Virus record (IMG/VR): IMGVR_UViG_3300037319_000032
Location: 1-24,925 of that record
Direction: 5' to 3' (one strand)
Length of the DNA: 24,925 nt
Origin: a virus
The notes beneath the pieces were generated by a model that had not been told where the DNA came from, made no database searches, and was given only the letters and a program-made list of their open reading frames with translations. A program made the translations under genes and the position numbers. Of the stretch, positions 1 through 5,526 are shown piece by piece; the stretch's first letter is position 1; every line of letters begins with the position of its first letter.

Positions 1-438
1 AAGTTCTTTTTTGCCTATTCGCTTTAAAAGGCGCTTGCGGTATTCGACCACATTACCTGCCAAGAAATTATTGCAATTTTTGCATTGTCCCCAGCAGTTC
101 CATTCCACAAAACGCATATTTACCGCGCTGCCTGTACTCCGAAAATGACCAGCGTCAGTGGTGTTGGGCGCTGGGTCAAACGGCTTGTCACAGCTTATGC
201 AAGGCTTACCGTAGTCTCTAGCCCTGATGAATGCGTTGAAAGCAGTCTGGGCCTTCTTCACCAGTTGCGGCTTGGTCTGCAAAGCGTCCAGTTTCAGCTT
301 AGTTTCTTTTTTGTCAGCCCTGACAGCTTTCGCCGCTATCTTTTTTGATATGTCAATTGCGCAGCGGTAGCTGCACACTACCTGCATGGGTCTGTCTGCC
401 GTAAACGTCTCACGGCAGACTTTGCACTTTTTAGTCAT
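1..438 (-). CDS. ninG: NinG-like recombination protein (partial, C-terminus beyond left edge)
   Basis: This open frame starts at 438 and runs off the left edge after 146 codons. The N-terminus has a CxxC pair (C5, C8) followed by C22 and C26, as in a zinc-binding knuckle. A second region has CISC, then DAGHF, then CxxCNNFLAGN, which is the conserved core of the lambda NinG/Rap family. In lambda that protein acts in recombination, on branched intermediates or by stimulating strand exchange. A Lys/Ala-rich helix joins the two parts. Its start overlaps the end of ninB by 8 bases, and ninB-ninG adjacency is the lambda nin-region order. Identification rests on family motifs read by eye. The gene is incomplete here only because of the window edge. 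Confidence 0.88.
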   Translation of the reverse strand, partial: MTKKCKVCRETFTADRPMQVVCSYRCAIDISKKIAAKAVRADKKETKLKLDALQTKPQLVKKAQTAFNAFIRARDYGKPCISCDKPFDPAPNTTDAGHFRSTGSAVNMRFVEWNCWGQCKNCNNFLAGNVVEYRKRLLKRIGKKEL

Positions 439-838
439 TGATCGTCACTCCGCTTGTAGCAGCCCACGCTAAACAGAATTCTGTAAACTCGCTGGCCTGC
501 AATTTGTTAAATTTACGGGTTTGTTCACCCAACTGGACTATTCCATCGCCAGTTAAGTTTGGCACAACCCGGCCAACACGCTCACCCTTTTCGGAAAAGT
601 AGGCATCAACCAGTAACCGCTTCCAGCTTTCTGCGTCCCATTTGCTTCCAGCGTGTTCAGCCTGCACAGCTATCTGGCTAATAATCGCGTGAAACATAGA
701 ATTCTGCTCAATCGACCTGCTCTCCAGCTTGACATCTACCACTAGAGCAGAGCCACCGTCTAGCGCTACCTTCATCTTGTCCCACAGTTGTCTCATCTGC
801 GACACACCTTGTTTGCTATTGCGCAATGTTATTTTCAT
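431..838 (-). CDS. ninB: NinB-like recombination protein
   Basis: The 135-aa product matches the length and pattern of NinB (lambda Orf), a recombination mediator that binds single-stranded DNA and SSB and replaces RecFOR functions in phage recombination. Recognisable parts are the stretch around RSIEQNSMFHAIISQIA (residues about 42-58), the WKRLLVDAYF segment, and the C-terminal LQASEFTEFCLAWAA region. The ATG at 838 follows GAGG at about 10 bases. It overlaps the upstream 102-aa gene by 23 bases and ninG by 8, so it belongs to the leftward recombination/replication operon. ERF (5523-6131), the probable annealing partner, is on the other strand. Confidence 0.88.
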   Translation of the reverse strand: MKITLRNSKQGVSQMRQLWDKMKVALDGGSALVVDVKLESRSIEQNSMFHAIISQIAVQAEHAGSKWDAESWKRLLVDAYFSEKGERVGRVVPNLTGDGIVQLGEQTRKFNKLQASEFTEFCLAWAATSGVTIND

Positions 839-1124
839 ATTCTGTCAACCTCACCTTTGTCATGCAACTGCGGATTTTCTCCATCTGAGCCGCACCGCTT
901 GTTTTTACAATCTTGAGGAATGCACCTTGAAGCCACTCTCTTTGGATGTCTTTGTTCTTTGAGTGGTAAATCTGAACCAACAGTCTTGCATCAGCCATGT
1001 CGTTGATCTGCCTTTGCTCAACAGCAATGCGCTCGTAGTTTGCTCGTTGCTCATTCGTAAATTTCGGCCAAGTCGCCCGTTGATTTGAGGGCTTCTGAAA
1101 TGACGTATTCGCTGTATTGCTCAC
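816..1124 (-). CDS. hypothetical protein, 102 aa
   Basis: I do not recognise this family. The product is hydrophilic, with a helical middle (EQRANYERIAVEQRQINDM, then ADARLLVQIYHSKNKDIQREW) and no membrane segment. Two starts are possible. An ATG at 1130 has GAGGG directly against it, which is too close. A GTG at 1124 has the same GAGGG at 6 bases, so I prefer the GTG. Its first 74 bases overlap the end of the 40-aa gene at 1051-1173 in another frame, and its end overlaps ninB by 23 bases. The tight packing suggests co-translation with ninB. An internal ATG near 992 is an alternative start that would remove the overlap, but its ribosome site is weaker. Confidence 0.65.
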   Translation of the reverse strand: MSNTANTSFQKPSNQRATWPKFTNEQRANYERIAVEQRQINDMADARLLVQIYHSKNKDIQREWLQGAFLKIVKTSGAAQMEKIRSCMTKVRLTEYENNIAQ

Positions 1125-1173
1125 TACCATCCCTCAGTTGGTTAAGAATCTTGCGTGCAGTTTCTATCGGCAT
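1051..1173 (-). CDS. small conserved phage protein, 40 aa
   Basis: A 40-codon frame starts with MPIETARKILNQLRDG and ends in ALKSTGDLAEIYE. It resembles a class of very short phage proteins of the form '..A..IL..LRDG....Y.V..AL..TGDL'. I recall this class from related phages but know no function for it. The ATG at 1173 shares a base with the stop of the upstream membrane-protein gene (TAATG), so it is probably translated by coupling. It overlaps the start of the 102-aa gene. The predicted structure is two short helices. The coupling and the family resemblance support a real gene despite the size. Confidence 0.6.
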   Translation of the reverse strand: MPIETARKILNQLRDGSEQYSEYVISEALKSTGDLAEIYE

Positions 1174-1337
1174 TACAACCCTTTAAAAGCAAAGCCGTAC
1201 AGCACGCCAGCAACAAAGCTGACTACACCGACCGCACAAGCAAATGCAGTTACAAAATAAAAGTCAATGCTTGACGGGTGATTTAAGTACTTTAAAACCA
1301 AGTTGCCAAACTTGTAAATGCCGCTTTTGTGTGTCAT
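1173..1337 (-). CDS. small membrane protein, 54 aa
   Basis: The product has a polar N-terminal half and one strongly hydrophobic segment, from about FYFVTAFACAVG through FVAGVLYGFAF, ending in KGL. It is therefore probably a single-pass inner-membrane protein. I chose the ATG at 1337 because GGAGA lies about 9 bases upstream; an upstream in-frame ATG at 1370 lacks such a site and would run into the preceding gene's end. No family is recognised. Its stop overlaps the start of the 40-aa gene by one base (TAATG). Confidence 0.6.
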   Translation of the reverse strand: MTHKSGIYKFGNLVLKYLNHPSSIDFYFVTAFACAVGVVSFVAGVLYGFAFKGL

Positions 1338-1366
1338 GAGGTTTGTTCTCCAGAGTGTTATTTGAA

Positions 1367-1687
1367 TCATTTGCCAGCCCTCGCAATTTCCATCTTAATT
1401 TTGTAAGCCCGTCGCCGGTCGTGGGGTGTTCGTTTTGGCTTTGGTTTGTCCATCAAGTCGCCAGCGGCGTAGATCGGCGTATTAAAGCGACCAATGGTGT
1501 CCGCACGCCAGCCACAGATGTGAACCAGCTTGTGGTCGTGAATCGTTCTGACCCACCTGTAAGCCGTCACCATGCCGATTTCCAGCTCATGGGCCAAGTC
1601 GTGGGCGCTCATTTGGCGCTCTGAGAACGTAAACAACTTCCAAGTCTTGGCAAGCAAGTGCTGATTGACTGAAATAACTTTACGCAT
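1367..1687 (-). CDS. winged helix-turn-helix DNA-binding protein
   Basis: The 106-aa product has an apparent winged helix-turn-helix. After a helix (LAKTWKLFTFSERQ), the segment MSAHDLAHELEIGMVTAYRWVRTIHDHKLVHICGW fits helix 2, turn, recognition helix and a wing-proximal strand (residues about 26-60). The basic tail (KPKPKRTPHDRRRAYK) is typical of small phage regulators of this fold. It may bind DNA as a local regulator of the leftward operon or of the repeated early operators; the target is not shown by the sequence. The ATG overlaps the end of the upstream gene by 8 bases (ATGCGTAA). Confidence 0.7.
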   Translation of the reverse strand: MRKVISVNQHLLAKTWKLFTFSERQMSAHDLAHELEIGMVTAYRWVRTIHDHKLVHICGWRADTIGRFNTPIYAAGDLMDKPKPKRTPHDRRRAYKIKMEIARAGK

Positions 1688-2150
1688 CTTGAATTACTTT
1701 CGCCCGCTTTGCTTTTAGTGTGCTGAAGACCAGCTTGATTGCAGTTTCAAGCGAACCAACCGTGGCCACTTCTAGCTGCGCAGTGTGTACTTCAAAACCA
1801 GCTTTTATCAACTCAAACTCGTTGCCTTGGCAAATGAACTTACCCTCTAACGTCAAAGACCTCACGCAAACGTCCTGAAGGGCTTTCAGCGCGATTAAAA
1901 CATCTTGGCGGTACTCACGCCCTACATTCATCATGCAGTACGCCTCACAGACGTTTAGAGCCTCGATGACAACATCAGCCTCTAGCTTGGTCGCAGTGCC
2001 TTTGCCAAAGGAGTCCAGCGCACTCATGTTTTTCAGGTTCAGTGTTGTGTAAAAAGACTTCATGCCCGAAATGGGTGAAATGCTTTCAGTGACAAACTCC
2101 ATCGTGTTTACTCGCACAGGCTTGGGTACGTACTTTGACTTCTTACGCAC
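1680..2150 (-). CDS. conserved phage hypothetical protein, 156 aa
   Basis: The basic N-terminus MRKKSKYVPKPVRVNTMEFV is followed by a helical body. The pattern 'RKKSKY.PK.V..dT..WV' with a later 'LNVCEAY...NVGREYR' belongs to a family I recognise from many phage replication regions, but its function is unknown to me. The start is a GTG at 2150, with AGGAG at 6 bases. That GTG start keeps the conserved basic N-terminus. The gene overlaps the replication-protein gene by 8 bases (GTGCGTAA) and the winged-helix gene by 8 bases. No catalytic motif or membrane segment is seen. Confidence 0.72.
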   Translation of the reverse strand: MRKKSKYVPKPVRVNTMEFVTESISPISGMKSFYTTLNLKNMSALDSFGKGTATKLEADVVIEALNVCEAYCMMNVGREYRQDVLIALKALQDVCVRSLTLEGKFICQGNEFELIKAGFEVHTAQLEVATVGSLETAIKLVFSTLKAKRAKVIQDA

Positions 2151-2877
2151 TTTTTACTCCTAAAATTCCACGCATCATTTCTCTGATGTGTGCCGGTGGC
2201 GGTGCGCCTGTTTTGTGGTCGTCTTCAACCTTGCGGAGCGCTGCGTCTTGACTGTACGGCACAGTGCTGCGAACAACGTCTGAAGCCTGTTGTGCAAACG
2301 ATGCCTTGGCAGCAGTTTGCTTGCGAACCCAATTGCGCCATGTTGCATCCCAGTCTAGCTTGACACCCTTCGAGCCGGGAACTGATGACCAGTAATCCTT
2401 AAACTCTTCAAACACCTTACGCAGTTCCAAGTCTGGTCTTTCGGTCTTTGACCATGCAACCAATTCAGCATTAGGTTTCCAGTCTGCTGGCAACCGCGCC
2501 CCGCGTGTTGCTGTTCTTTTCTTCTTTGTCTCTGTCTCTGTCTCTGTCTCTGTCTCTGTCTCTGGTATAGCATCTTGATAGCGGTCTGCTAGCACGTTGC
2601 TATCATCAATAAAAAACCCTTTATCAATCAATGACTTGAGTCCGGTCTTAATGTCAGACTCAGGCATACGCAGTCGAAACATCAACTCATCAATAGAGGC
2701 ATCAAATGAGCCGTCTTTTGTCTCACTTGCTAGCAACCACAACAAAGGTGCTAGCGCCTTGCTAGCAGTTGGTAGGGTCATAAAAGAACGGTCGTTTAAC
2801 AACTCTTTATGCAATTTAATCCAAGGTGGGCAGCGGTCTTTGTAGTGCTGGAAGTGCGTCCAATTTTTAGGCTTCAT
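2143..2877 (-). CDS. phage replication protein with DnaT-like C-terminal domain
   Basis: The 244-aa product begins MKPKNWTHFQHYKDRCPPW. Its N-terminal region (to about residue 100) looks like a winged-helix replication-initiator domain of the phage O-like type. Residues about 106-117 are six Glu-Thr dipeptides encoded by a perfect hexanucleotide repeat, followed by KKKR. From about residue 128, RLPADWKPN through DWDATWRNWVRK resembles the DnaT/phage primosome C-terminal domain that contacts ssDNA. The likely role is origin binding and helicase loading. No helicase gene is visible here, so it may use a host or off-window helicase. The ATG at 2877 has GAGG at 6 bases; a TTG at 2898 is less likely. 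It overlaps the upstream gene by 11 bases. Confidence 0.75.
   Translation of the reverse strand: MKPKNWTHFQHYKDRCPPWIKLHKELLNDRSFMTLPTASKALAPLLWLLASETKDGSFDASIDELMFRLRMPESDIKTGLKSLIDKGFFIDDSNVLADRYQDAIPETETETETETETKKKRTATRGARLPADWKPNAELVAWSKTERPDLELRKVFEEFKDYWSSVPGSKGVKLDWDATWRNWVRKQTAAKASFAQQASDVVRSTVPYSQDAALRKVEDDHKTGAPPPAHIREMMRGILGVKSA
2527..2562 (-). repeat. hexanucleotide microsatellite, six copies
   Basis: Six perfect tandem copies of TGTCTC (plus strand; GAGACA on the coding strand) lie inside the replication-protein gene. They encode (Glu-Thr)6 in the linker between the N-terminal and DnaT-like domains. Copy-number changes would keep the reading frame and only change linker length. 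Confidence 0.95.
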
Positions 2878-3076
2878 CACTGACCTCACTTGAGGCAAAC
2901 GCCTCCACCCTTAAATCATCAAAGAAGTTTTGGAATTGCTCAAAGCGCTCCCAAGAAATAGTAATTTTGTTGATTGGTACTTCACGATCGTCATCGATGT
3001 ATTCCGCGATAACGATGTTGCCCTGTCCATCGCCGTAAACGCGCAGACGGTTTTCCCTGAAAAATCCAAAGCCCAT
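2867..3076 (-). CDS. hypothetical protein, 69 aa
   Basis: The product begins MGFGFFRENRLRVYGDGQGN and continues with beta-strand-like segments (NIVIAEYIDDD, INKITISWERFEQF), then an acidic tail. No family is recognised. I chose the ATG at 3076 because AAGGA precedes it by 6 bases; a longer frame to 3151 has no such site. Its last 11 bases overlap the start of the replication-protein gene, so expression is probably coupled. About 100 bases separate it from the upstream gene; that gap has no further gene, only a short GC-rich hairpin (GGTTGGG/CCCGACC on the minus strand). Confidence 0.6.
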   Translation of the reverse strand: MGFGFFRENRLRVYGDGQGNIVIAEYIDDDREVPINKITISWERFEQFQNFFDDLRVEAFASSEVSDEA

Positions 3077-3178
3077 GATGCTTCCTTTTTTAACGCCCTT
3101 TGAAAGAAACAACGGCAAGAGAAGGGGTAACTCCTTTCGGTCGGGGAGCAAATCCCAACCTAGCCGCGTCTGTAGAAA

Positions 3179-3466
3179 CTATACCACGAAATCTGGGTCT
3201 GTTATCCACTTTGGTTTTTCCCAATCGTCATCATCAAATGAAGCATGGCCAATTAATTCTGGGTCTGTTTCATCATAGTCATCATCACCATTATGTGTTT
3301 GCAGCAAGCAAGCGCTACCCTGATGCGCGGTTTTGACTTCGACTCTATATGGGTCTACATGGGCATCAACCTGCCAAAACAACTCTCTCATGTTTTGCGC
3401 AAAAGCAAACCCGACCCAACCCACTGGCTCACCGTCTTGCATAACCCTAAAGTGACAAGCAATCAT
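3179..3466 (-). CDS. hypothetical acidic protein, 95 aa
   Basis: The N-terminal half (MIACHFRVMQDGEPVGWVGFAFAQ) has beta-strand character; the C-terminal half is very acidic with Asp runs (GDDDYDETD, DDDDWEKP). The acidic surface could mimic DNA, a feature of some phage inhibitors of host DNA-binding proteins, but nothing in the sequence proves this. The ATG at 3466 has AAGGAG at 6 bases and overlaps the end of the DUF3310 gene by 4 bases (ATGA). No family is recognised. Confidence 0.6.
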   Translation of the reverse strand: MIACHFRVMQDGEPVGWVGFAFAQNMRELFWQVDAHVDPYRVEVKTAHQGSACLLQTHNGDDDYDETDPELIGHASFDDDDWEKPKWITDPDFVV

Positions 3467-3669
3467 TTTTTTCTCCTTTTGATTTCACGTTGTATATACC
3501 AAACTGCCTTTTCCAAATCCTCAACAGCGTTGTCCGACTTCAAGCCTGCACGCCAAATATATTTGATGGCATTACCTAAGCTGAAGCCGAAATGCTCAGT
3601 GATGTCTATGCACTCCACACCGCTTGGATGTCCGGTGTAGTGCGCCGGATGGTTGACTGGGTCATGCAT
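3463..3669 (-). CDS. DUF3310 family protein
   Basis: The 68-aa product shows the DUF3310 pattern throughout: NHPAHY, then SGVECIDITEHF, then LGNAIKYIWRAGLK, then DLEKAVWYI and a basic tail. The family is widespread in phages, and some members have been annotated as nucleotide-kinase-like, but no activity can be inferred from the sequence. The ATG at 3669 has GAGGA at about 8 bases and shares a base with the stop of the upstream gene (TGATG). It sits near the start of the leftward operon. Confidence 0.88.
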   Translation of the reverse strand: MHDPVNHPAHYTGHPSGVECIDITEHFGFSLGNAIKYIWRAGLKSDNAVEDLEKAVWYIQREIKRRKK

Positions 3670-3845
3670 CAATCTGTTCCTCCAAAGTTTTCTTTGTTCA
3701 GGTCTACGCGCTGAATTTCTTCAGCAGCCATCACGCAGTTGAACTGCAAGCTGTTAAGCCACAGGACAGACTCAATATCTCCATGCGGTAGCTGACGCAT
3801 CAGCACATGAAGGTCTTCAATAAAAGTTTGGAAAGTTGTGTTCAT
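3669..3845 (-). CDS. small hypothetical protein, 58 aa, first gene of the leftward operon
   Basis: The frame begins MNTTFQTFIEDLHVLMRQLP and ends in EIQRVDLNKENFGGTD, mainly helical and soluble. It lies between the divergent control region and the DUF3310 gene, whose start it overlaps (TGATG). No Shine-Dalgarno sequence precedes the ATG. The promoter-like boxes upstream would place transcription at or next to the ATG, so a leaderless message is possible. No family is recognised. Confidence 0.55.
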   Translation of the reverse strand: MNTTFQTFIEDLHVLMRQLPHGDIESVLWLNSLQFNCVMAAEEIQRVDLNKENFGGTD

Positions 3846-3850
3846 ATATC

Positions 3851-3880
3851 ATTATTTGTGTGCAAATTTATTTTACACAA
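3851..3880 (-). promoter_or_regulatory. candidate leftward promoter within an imperfect palindrome
   Basis: On the minus strand TTGTGT (3880-3875) and AATAAT (3856-3851) are spaced by 18 bases, close to sigma70 -35 and -10 boxes. The predicted start is near 3844-3845, which is the ATG itself. TTGTGT at 3856-3861 (plus strand) and ACACAA at 3875-3880 also form the ends of an imperfect inverted repeat, so this may be an operator too. Confidence 0.45.
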
Positions 3881-3897
3881 TTAGGGGAAACCCCTAA
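3881..3897. promoter_or_regulatory. perfect palindrome, candidate operator
   Basis: TTAGGGGAAACCCCTAA has 7-bp perfect arms around AAA. It lies between the leftward promoter candidate and the first rightward promoter. It shares a TAGGG.AACC core with elements at 4198-4214 and 6850-6862, which precede the other two rightward promoters. It has no T-tract, so it is not a standard terminator. Confidence 0.55.
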
Positions 3898-3906
3898 ACA
3901 TTGGTG

Positions 3907-3934
3907 TGTGTTTTCTATGTCATAATAAACACAT
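3907..3934 (+). promoter_or_regulatory. early promoter/operator copy 1
   Basis: TGTGTTT (3907-3913) and AAACACA (3927-3933) are inverted arms flanking a -10-like CATAAT (3921-3926), preceded by TGT as in an extended -10. The same design recurs at 4223-4249 and 6895-6921. A GAAGGAG ribosome site (3944-3950) and an ATG (3957) follow. Confidence 0.55.
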
Positions 3935-3956
3935 ACCAACCCAGAAGGAGATTGAA

Positions 3957-4208
3957 ATGAAGCACTACCCAAACCAATATCTTATTCGCGGCTTTATCAG
4001 AGACATGAAGACCTCTAAGTTTAGAGGCCTTTGTTCCGCGCTGTCACACAGCGAGTGCCGTTCGCTGAATACGCAACAAATTCGCAAGGTCAAAGCGTTT
4101 CTTGCTTTCGGCTGGGACTGCCTCGGCAACTGCACTGTTTTGACCAAAACAGGCTGCGTCATGCAGTTGACAAGAGAAGAGTTTTTAAAAATGGAAAAAG
4201 TAGGGTAA
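3957..4208 (+). CDS. hypothetical protein, 83 aa, first early gene
   Basis: The product is basic, begins MKHYPNQYLIRGFIRDMKTS, and contains a segment SHSECRSLNTQQIRKVKAFL that could be a helical DNA-binding region, followed by a strand-rich end (GNCTVLTKTGCVMQLT). I do not recognise the family. The ATG at 3957 has GAAGGAG at 6 bases; an upstream GTG at 3906 lies inside the promoter. Its final codons overlap the AAGTAGGGTAACC block that belongs to the next control element. Confidence 0.6.
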   Translation: MKHYPNQYLIRGFIRDMKTSKFRGLCSALSHSECRSLNTQQIRKVKAFLAFGWDCLGNCTVLTKTGCVMQLTREEFLKMEKVG

Positions 4209-4216
4209 CCCCCTAT
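4198..4216. promoter_or_regulatory. TAGGGTAACC-type element, copy 2
   Basis: AAGTAGGGTAACC (4198-4210) is identical to 6850-6862. Here it continues into CCCTA, forming a TAGGG/CCCTA inverted repeat. It covers the end of the 83-aa gene and its stop; in the other copy the block is read in a different frame, so the conservation is not due to protein coding. Confidence 0.55.
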
Positions 4217-4222
4217 TCAAAC

Positions 4223-4264
4223 GTGTTTATCTTGATGTAAGATAAACACATCGCAACACAACTG
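4223..4264 (+). promoter_or_regulatory. early promoter/operator copy 2 with 11-bp perfect inverted repeat
   Basis: GTGTTTATCTT (4223-4233) and AAGATAAACAC (4239-4249) are perfect inverted arms separated by 5 bases. A -10-like TAAGAT (4238-4243) sits inside. The block AAACACATCGCAACACAAC (4244-4262) is identical to copy 3. There is no T-tract, so an operator is more likely than a terminator. The 103-aa gene follows after a GGAG site. Confidence 0.65.
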
Positions 4265-4274
4265 GAGTTTCCAA

Positions 4275-4586
4275 ATGACACAATACGCAAACCACATCGC
4301 TTACTCAGATGTCAACCCATTTGAGGTTGTCCGCGCCGTCAGTGGCAAGACAATCGAAGTTCGTGAGATGAGCGCAACAAAAGACGACAGCGTGAAAATG
4401 GACTTTCATGTCGGCGGCTTTTCTGCCCACTGCTCAAACCAACGTCAACAAAAATGGTTTATCACTTCAGACGAAACCGCTCAAGTCATTCGCATTCGAC
4501 TTGGCAAAGATGGCTGGAAAGACAAGCATGGTCGCCGCTTCAAGTTAAACGACCAGCCGATCAAGTTTTACGACTACAACTTTTAA
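4275..4586 (+). CDS. conserved phage hypothetical protein, 103 aa
   Basis: The product begins MTQYANHIAYSDVNPFEVVR and contains SGKTIEVREM, GGFSAHCSNQRQQKW, VIRIRLGKDGWKD and ends NDQPIKFYDYNF. I recognise it as a family common in phage and plasmid small-gene regions, but know no function. It is rich in beta strands and has no membrane segment. GGAG lies 8 bases before the ATG. It is the only gene between promoter copy 2 and a GNRA-loop hairpin, the same arrangement as the 199-aa gene after promoter copy 3. Confidence 0.75.
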   Translation: MTQYANHIAYSDVNPFEVVRAVSGKTIEVREMSATKDDSVKMDFHVGGFSAHCSNQRQQKWFITSDETAQVIRIRLGKDGWKDKHGRRFKLNDQPIKFYDYNF

Positions 4587-4606
4587 ACCAACGGGGCGAA
4601 AGCCCC
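4585..4606 (+). other. GNRA-tetraloop hairpin, copy 1
   Basis: GGGGC-GAAA-GCCCC (4593-4606) forms a 5-bp GC stem with a GNRA loop, preceded by AAACCAAC. The same 22-base block, with one loop base changed (GCAA), occurs at 7547-7568. There is no T-run, so it is more likely an mRNA-stabilising or processing hairpin than a terminator. Confidence 0.7.
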
Positions 4607-4622
4607 AACTAAGGAAAACCAA

Positions 4623-4919
4623 ATGAGCAAAATGTTAGAACTCAGTGCCAAGCGCTTGGAAGACATCAGGGCCAAGTGGCGTACAGACACTGGTGACGTT
4701 GAAATGGTTGAGATGTACCTGAGCATGGGTCGCACACCGAAAGGCTACACAGACGATCAAGCAGGGCGCACAGCACGCATCCTTGACTTGAACGGCAGAC
4801 TAACATCAGCACAAGTGGCCAACATTCGCAACGCGCTGCTGACCTTGGCCAAAGAGACACCGCCAACTGACCCGGAAGAAAAAACAAAAAGAAAGTACAC
4901 ACGCCGTCTTGCATCTTGA
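4623..4919 (+). CDS. hypothetical protein, 98 aa
   Basis: The product is helical and charged, begins MSKMLELSAKRLEDIRAKWR, and ends in a basic tail (KTKRKYTRRLAS) that could bind nucleic acid. The central part (DQAGRTARILDLNGRLTSAQVANIRNALLTL) reads as two or three helices. No family is recognised. The ATG follows AAGGA at 8 bases, just downstream of the GNRA hairpin, so it is probably read from promoter copy 2. Confidence 0.62.
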   Translation: MSKMLELSAKRLEDIRAKWRTDTGDVEMVEMYLSMGRTPKGYTDDQAGRTARILDLNGRLTSAQVANIRNALLTLAKETPPTDPEEKTKRKYTRRLAS

Positions 4920-4956
4920 TTTGTGTGTTATATTTAAATCTAATTGGAGAGTAAAA

Positions 4957-5172
4957 ATGACTGAGCATCTAAAAAACGTCTACAGTTTAAACAGCCAAGG
5001 CGAACGCAAACTAGGCCAGCTTCTTGGTCAAAACAAGACCGACTTTTACATTGATTGTCTGTTGGACTTGGAAGCATTAAAAGATCAAAACGATGCAGCA
5101 GTCATCGTTTATGAGGGCGCTACCGTTCATTTTGACGATAGTGATTTTGACGCAATGTTAATTGCAAACTAA
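4957..5172 (+). CDS. hypothetical acidic protein, 71 aa
   Basis: The product begins MTEHLKNVYSLNSQGERKLG and ends in an acidic part (HFDDSDFDAMLIAN). GGAG lies about 9 bases before the ATG at 4957; the longer frame from 4909 has no ribosome site and overlaps the previous gene. The AT-rich 37 bases upstream contain TATATTT and may hold a weak promoter. No family is recognised. Confidence 0.58.
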   Translation: MTEHLKNVYSLNSQGERKLGQLLGQNKTDFYIDCLLDLEALKDQNDAAVIVYEGATVHFDDSDFDAMLIAN

Positions 5173-5187
5173 AAAGGGAACATAGTT

Positions 5188-5526
5188 ATGTCTATACATC
5201 AAATTGCCATTGAGAAAGCCATCAGGATGCTTTCAGCAAGTGGCGCTACCTATCACATCAAGACAGCCGACAAAGAGTGGGGCGCACCCATACAAGCCGT
5301 CAAACTCAAGCGTAATGCGCGATACGGCTACGGCACGTTGACTAACCACTTTGCACCTTTTCTCAAGGACATAAAAGTGGGTGACGTTGCGCTAATCCCA
5401 TTCGGGGAATTCGACAAGGAGTCTATTCGAGGCGCACTGTGCGGCCACCTTAGCCATCATTGGGGCAATGGCTCTTACATGATTCACAGAGCAACCGACA
5501 ACATTGAAGTATTGAGGTTAGCATGA
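5188..5526 (+). CDS. hypothetical protein, 112 aa
   Basis: The product has an N-terminal helix (IAIEKAIRMLSASGATYHIKT) and then a mixed alpha/beta body with VKLKRNARYGYG and VGDVALIPFG. The last 4 bases overlap the ERF start (ATGA), suggesting translational coupling with the annealing protein and perhaps a related role in DNA metabolism. I do not recognise the family. AAAGGGAA precedes the ATG. Confidence 0.62.
   Translation: MSIHQIAIEKAIRMLSASGATYHIKTADKEWGAPIQAVKLKRNARYGYGTLTNHFAPFLKDIKVGDVALIPFGEFDKESIRGALCGHLSHHWGNGSYMIHRATDNIEVLRLA

Noticed and set aside
2355-2573. Arg/Gln repeat frame overlapping the replication protein
   Set aside because: It is the out-of-frame reading of the GAGACA repeat; the main frame has recognisable domains.
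3126-3162. GC-rich hairpin (GGTTGGG/CCCGACC, minus strand) as a terminator or riboswitch
   Set aside because: No T-run follows and no known riboswitch pattern is seen; it may be chance in the 100-base gap.
4223-4249. 11-bp perfect inverted repeat as an intrinsic terminator
   Set aside because: The stem is AT-rich and no T-run follows. Matching arms around -10 boxes at two other sites make an operator more likely.
4920-4956. AT-rich gap with TATATTT as a fourth copy of the early promoter
   Set aside because: It lacks the AACAC arm and the shared downstream block; no good -35 at correct spacing.
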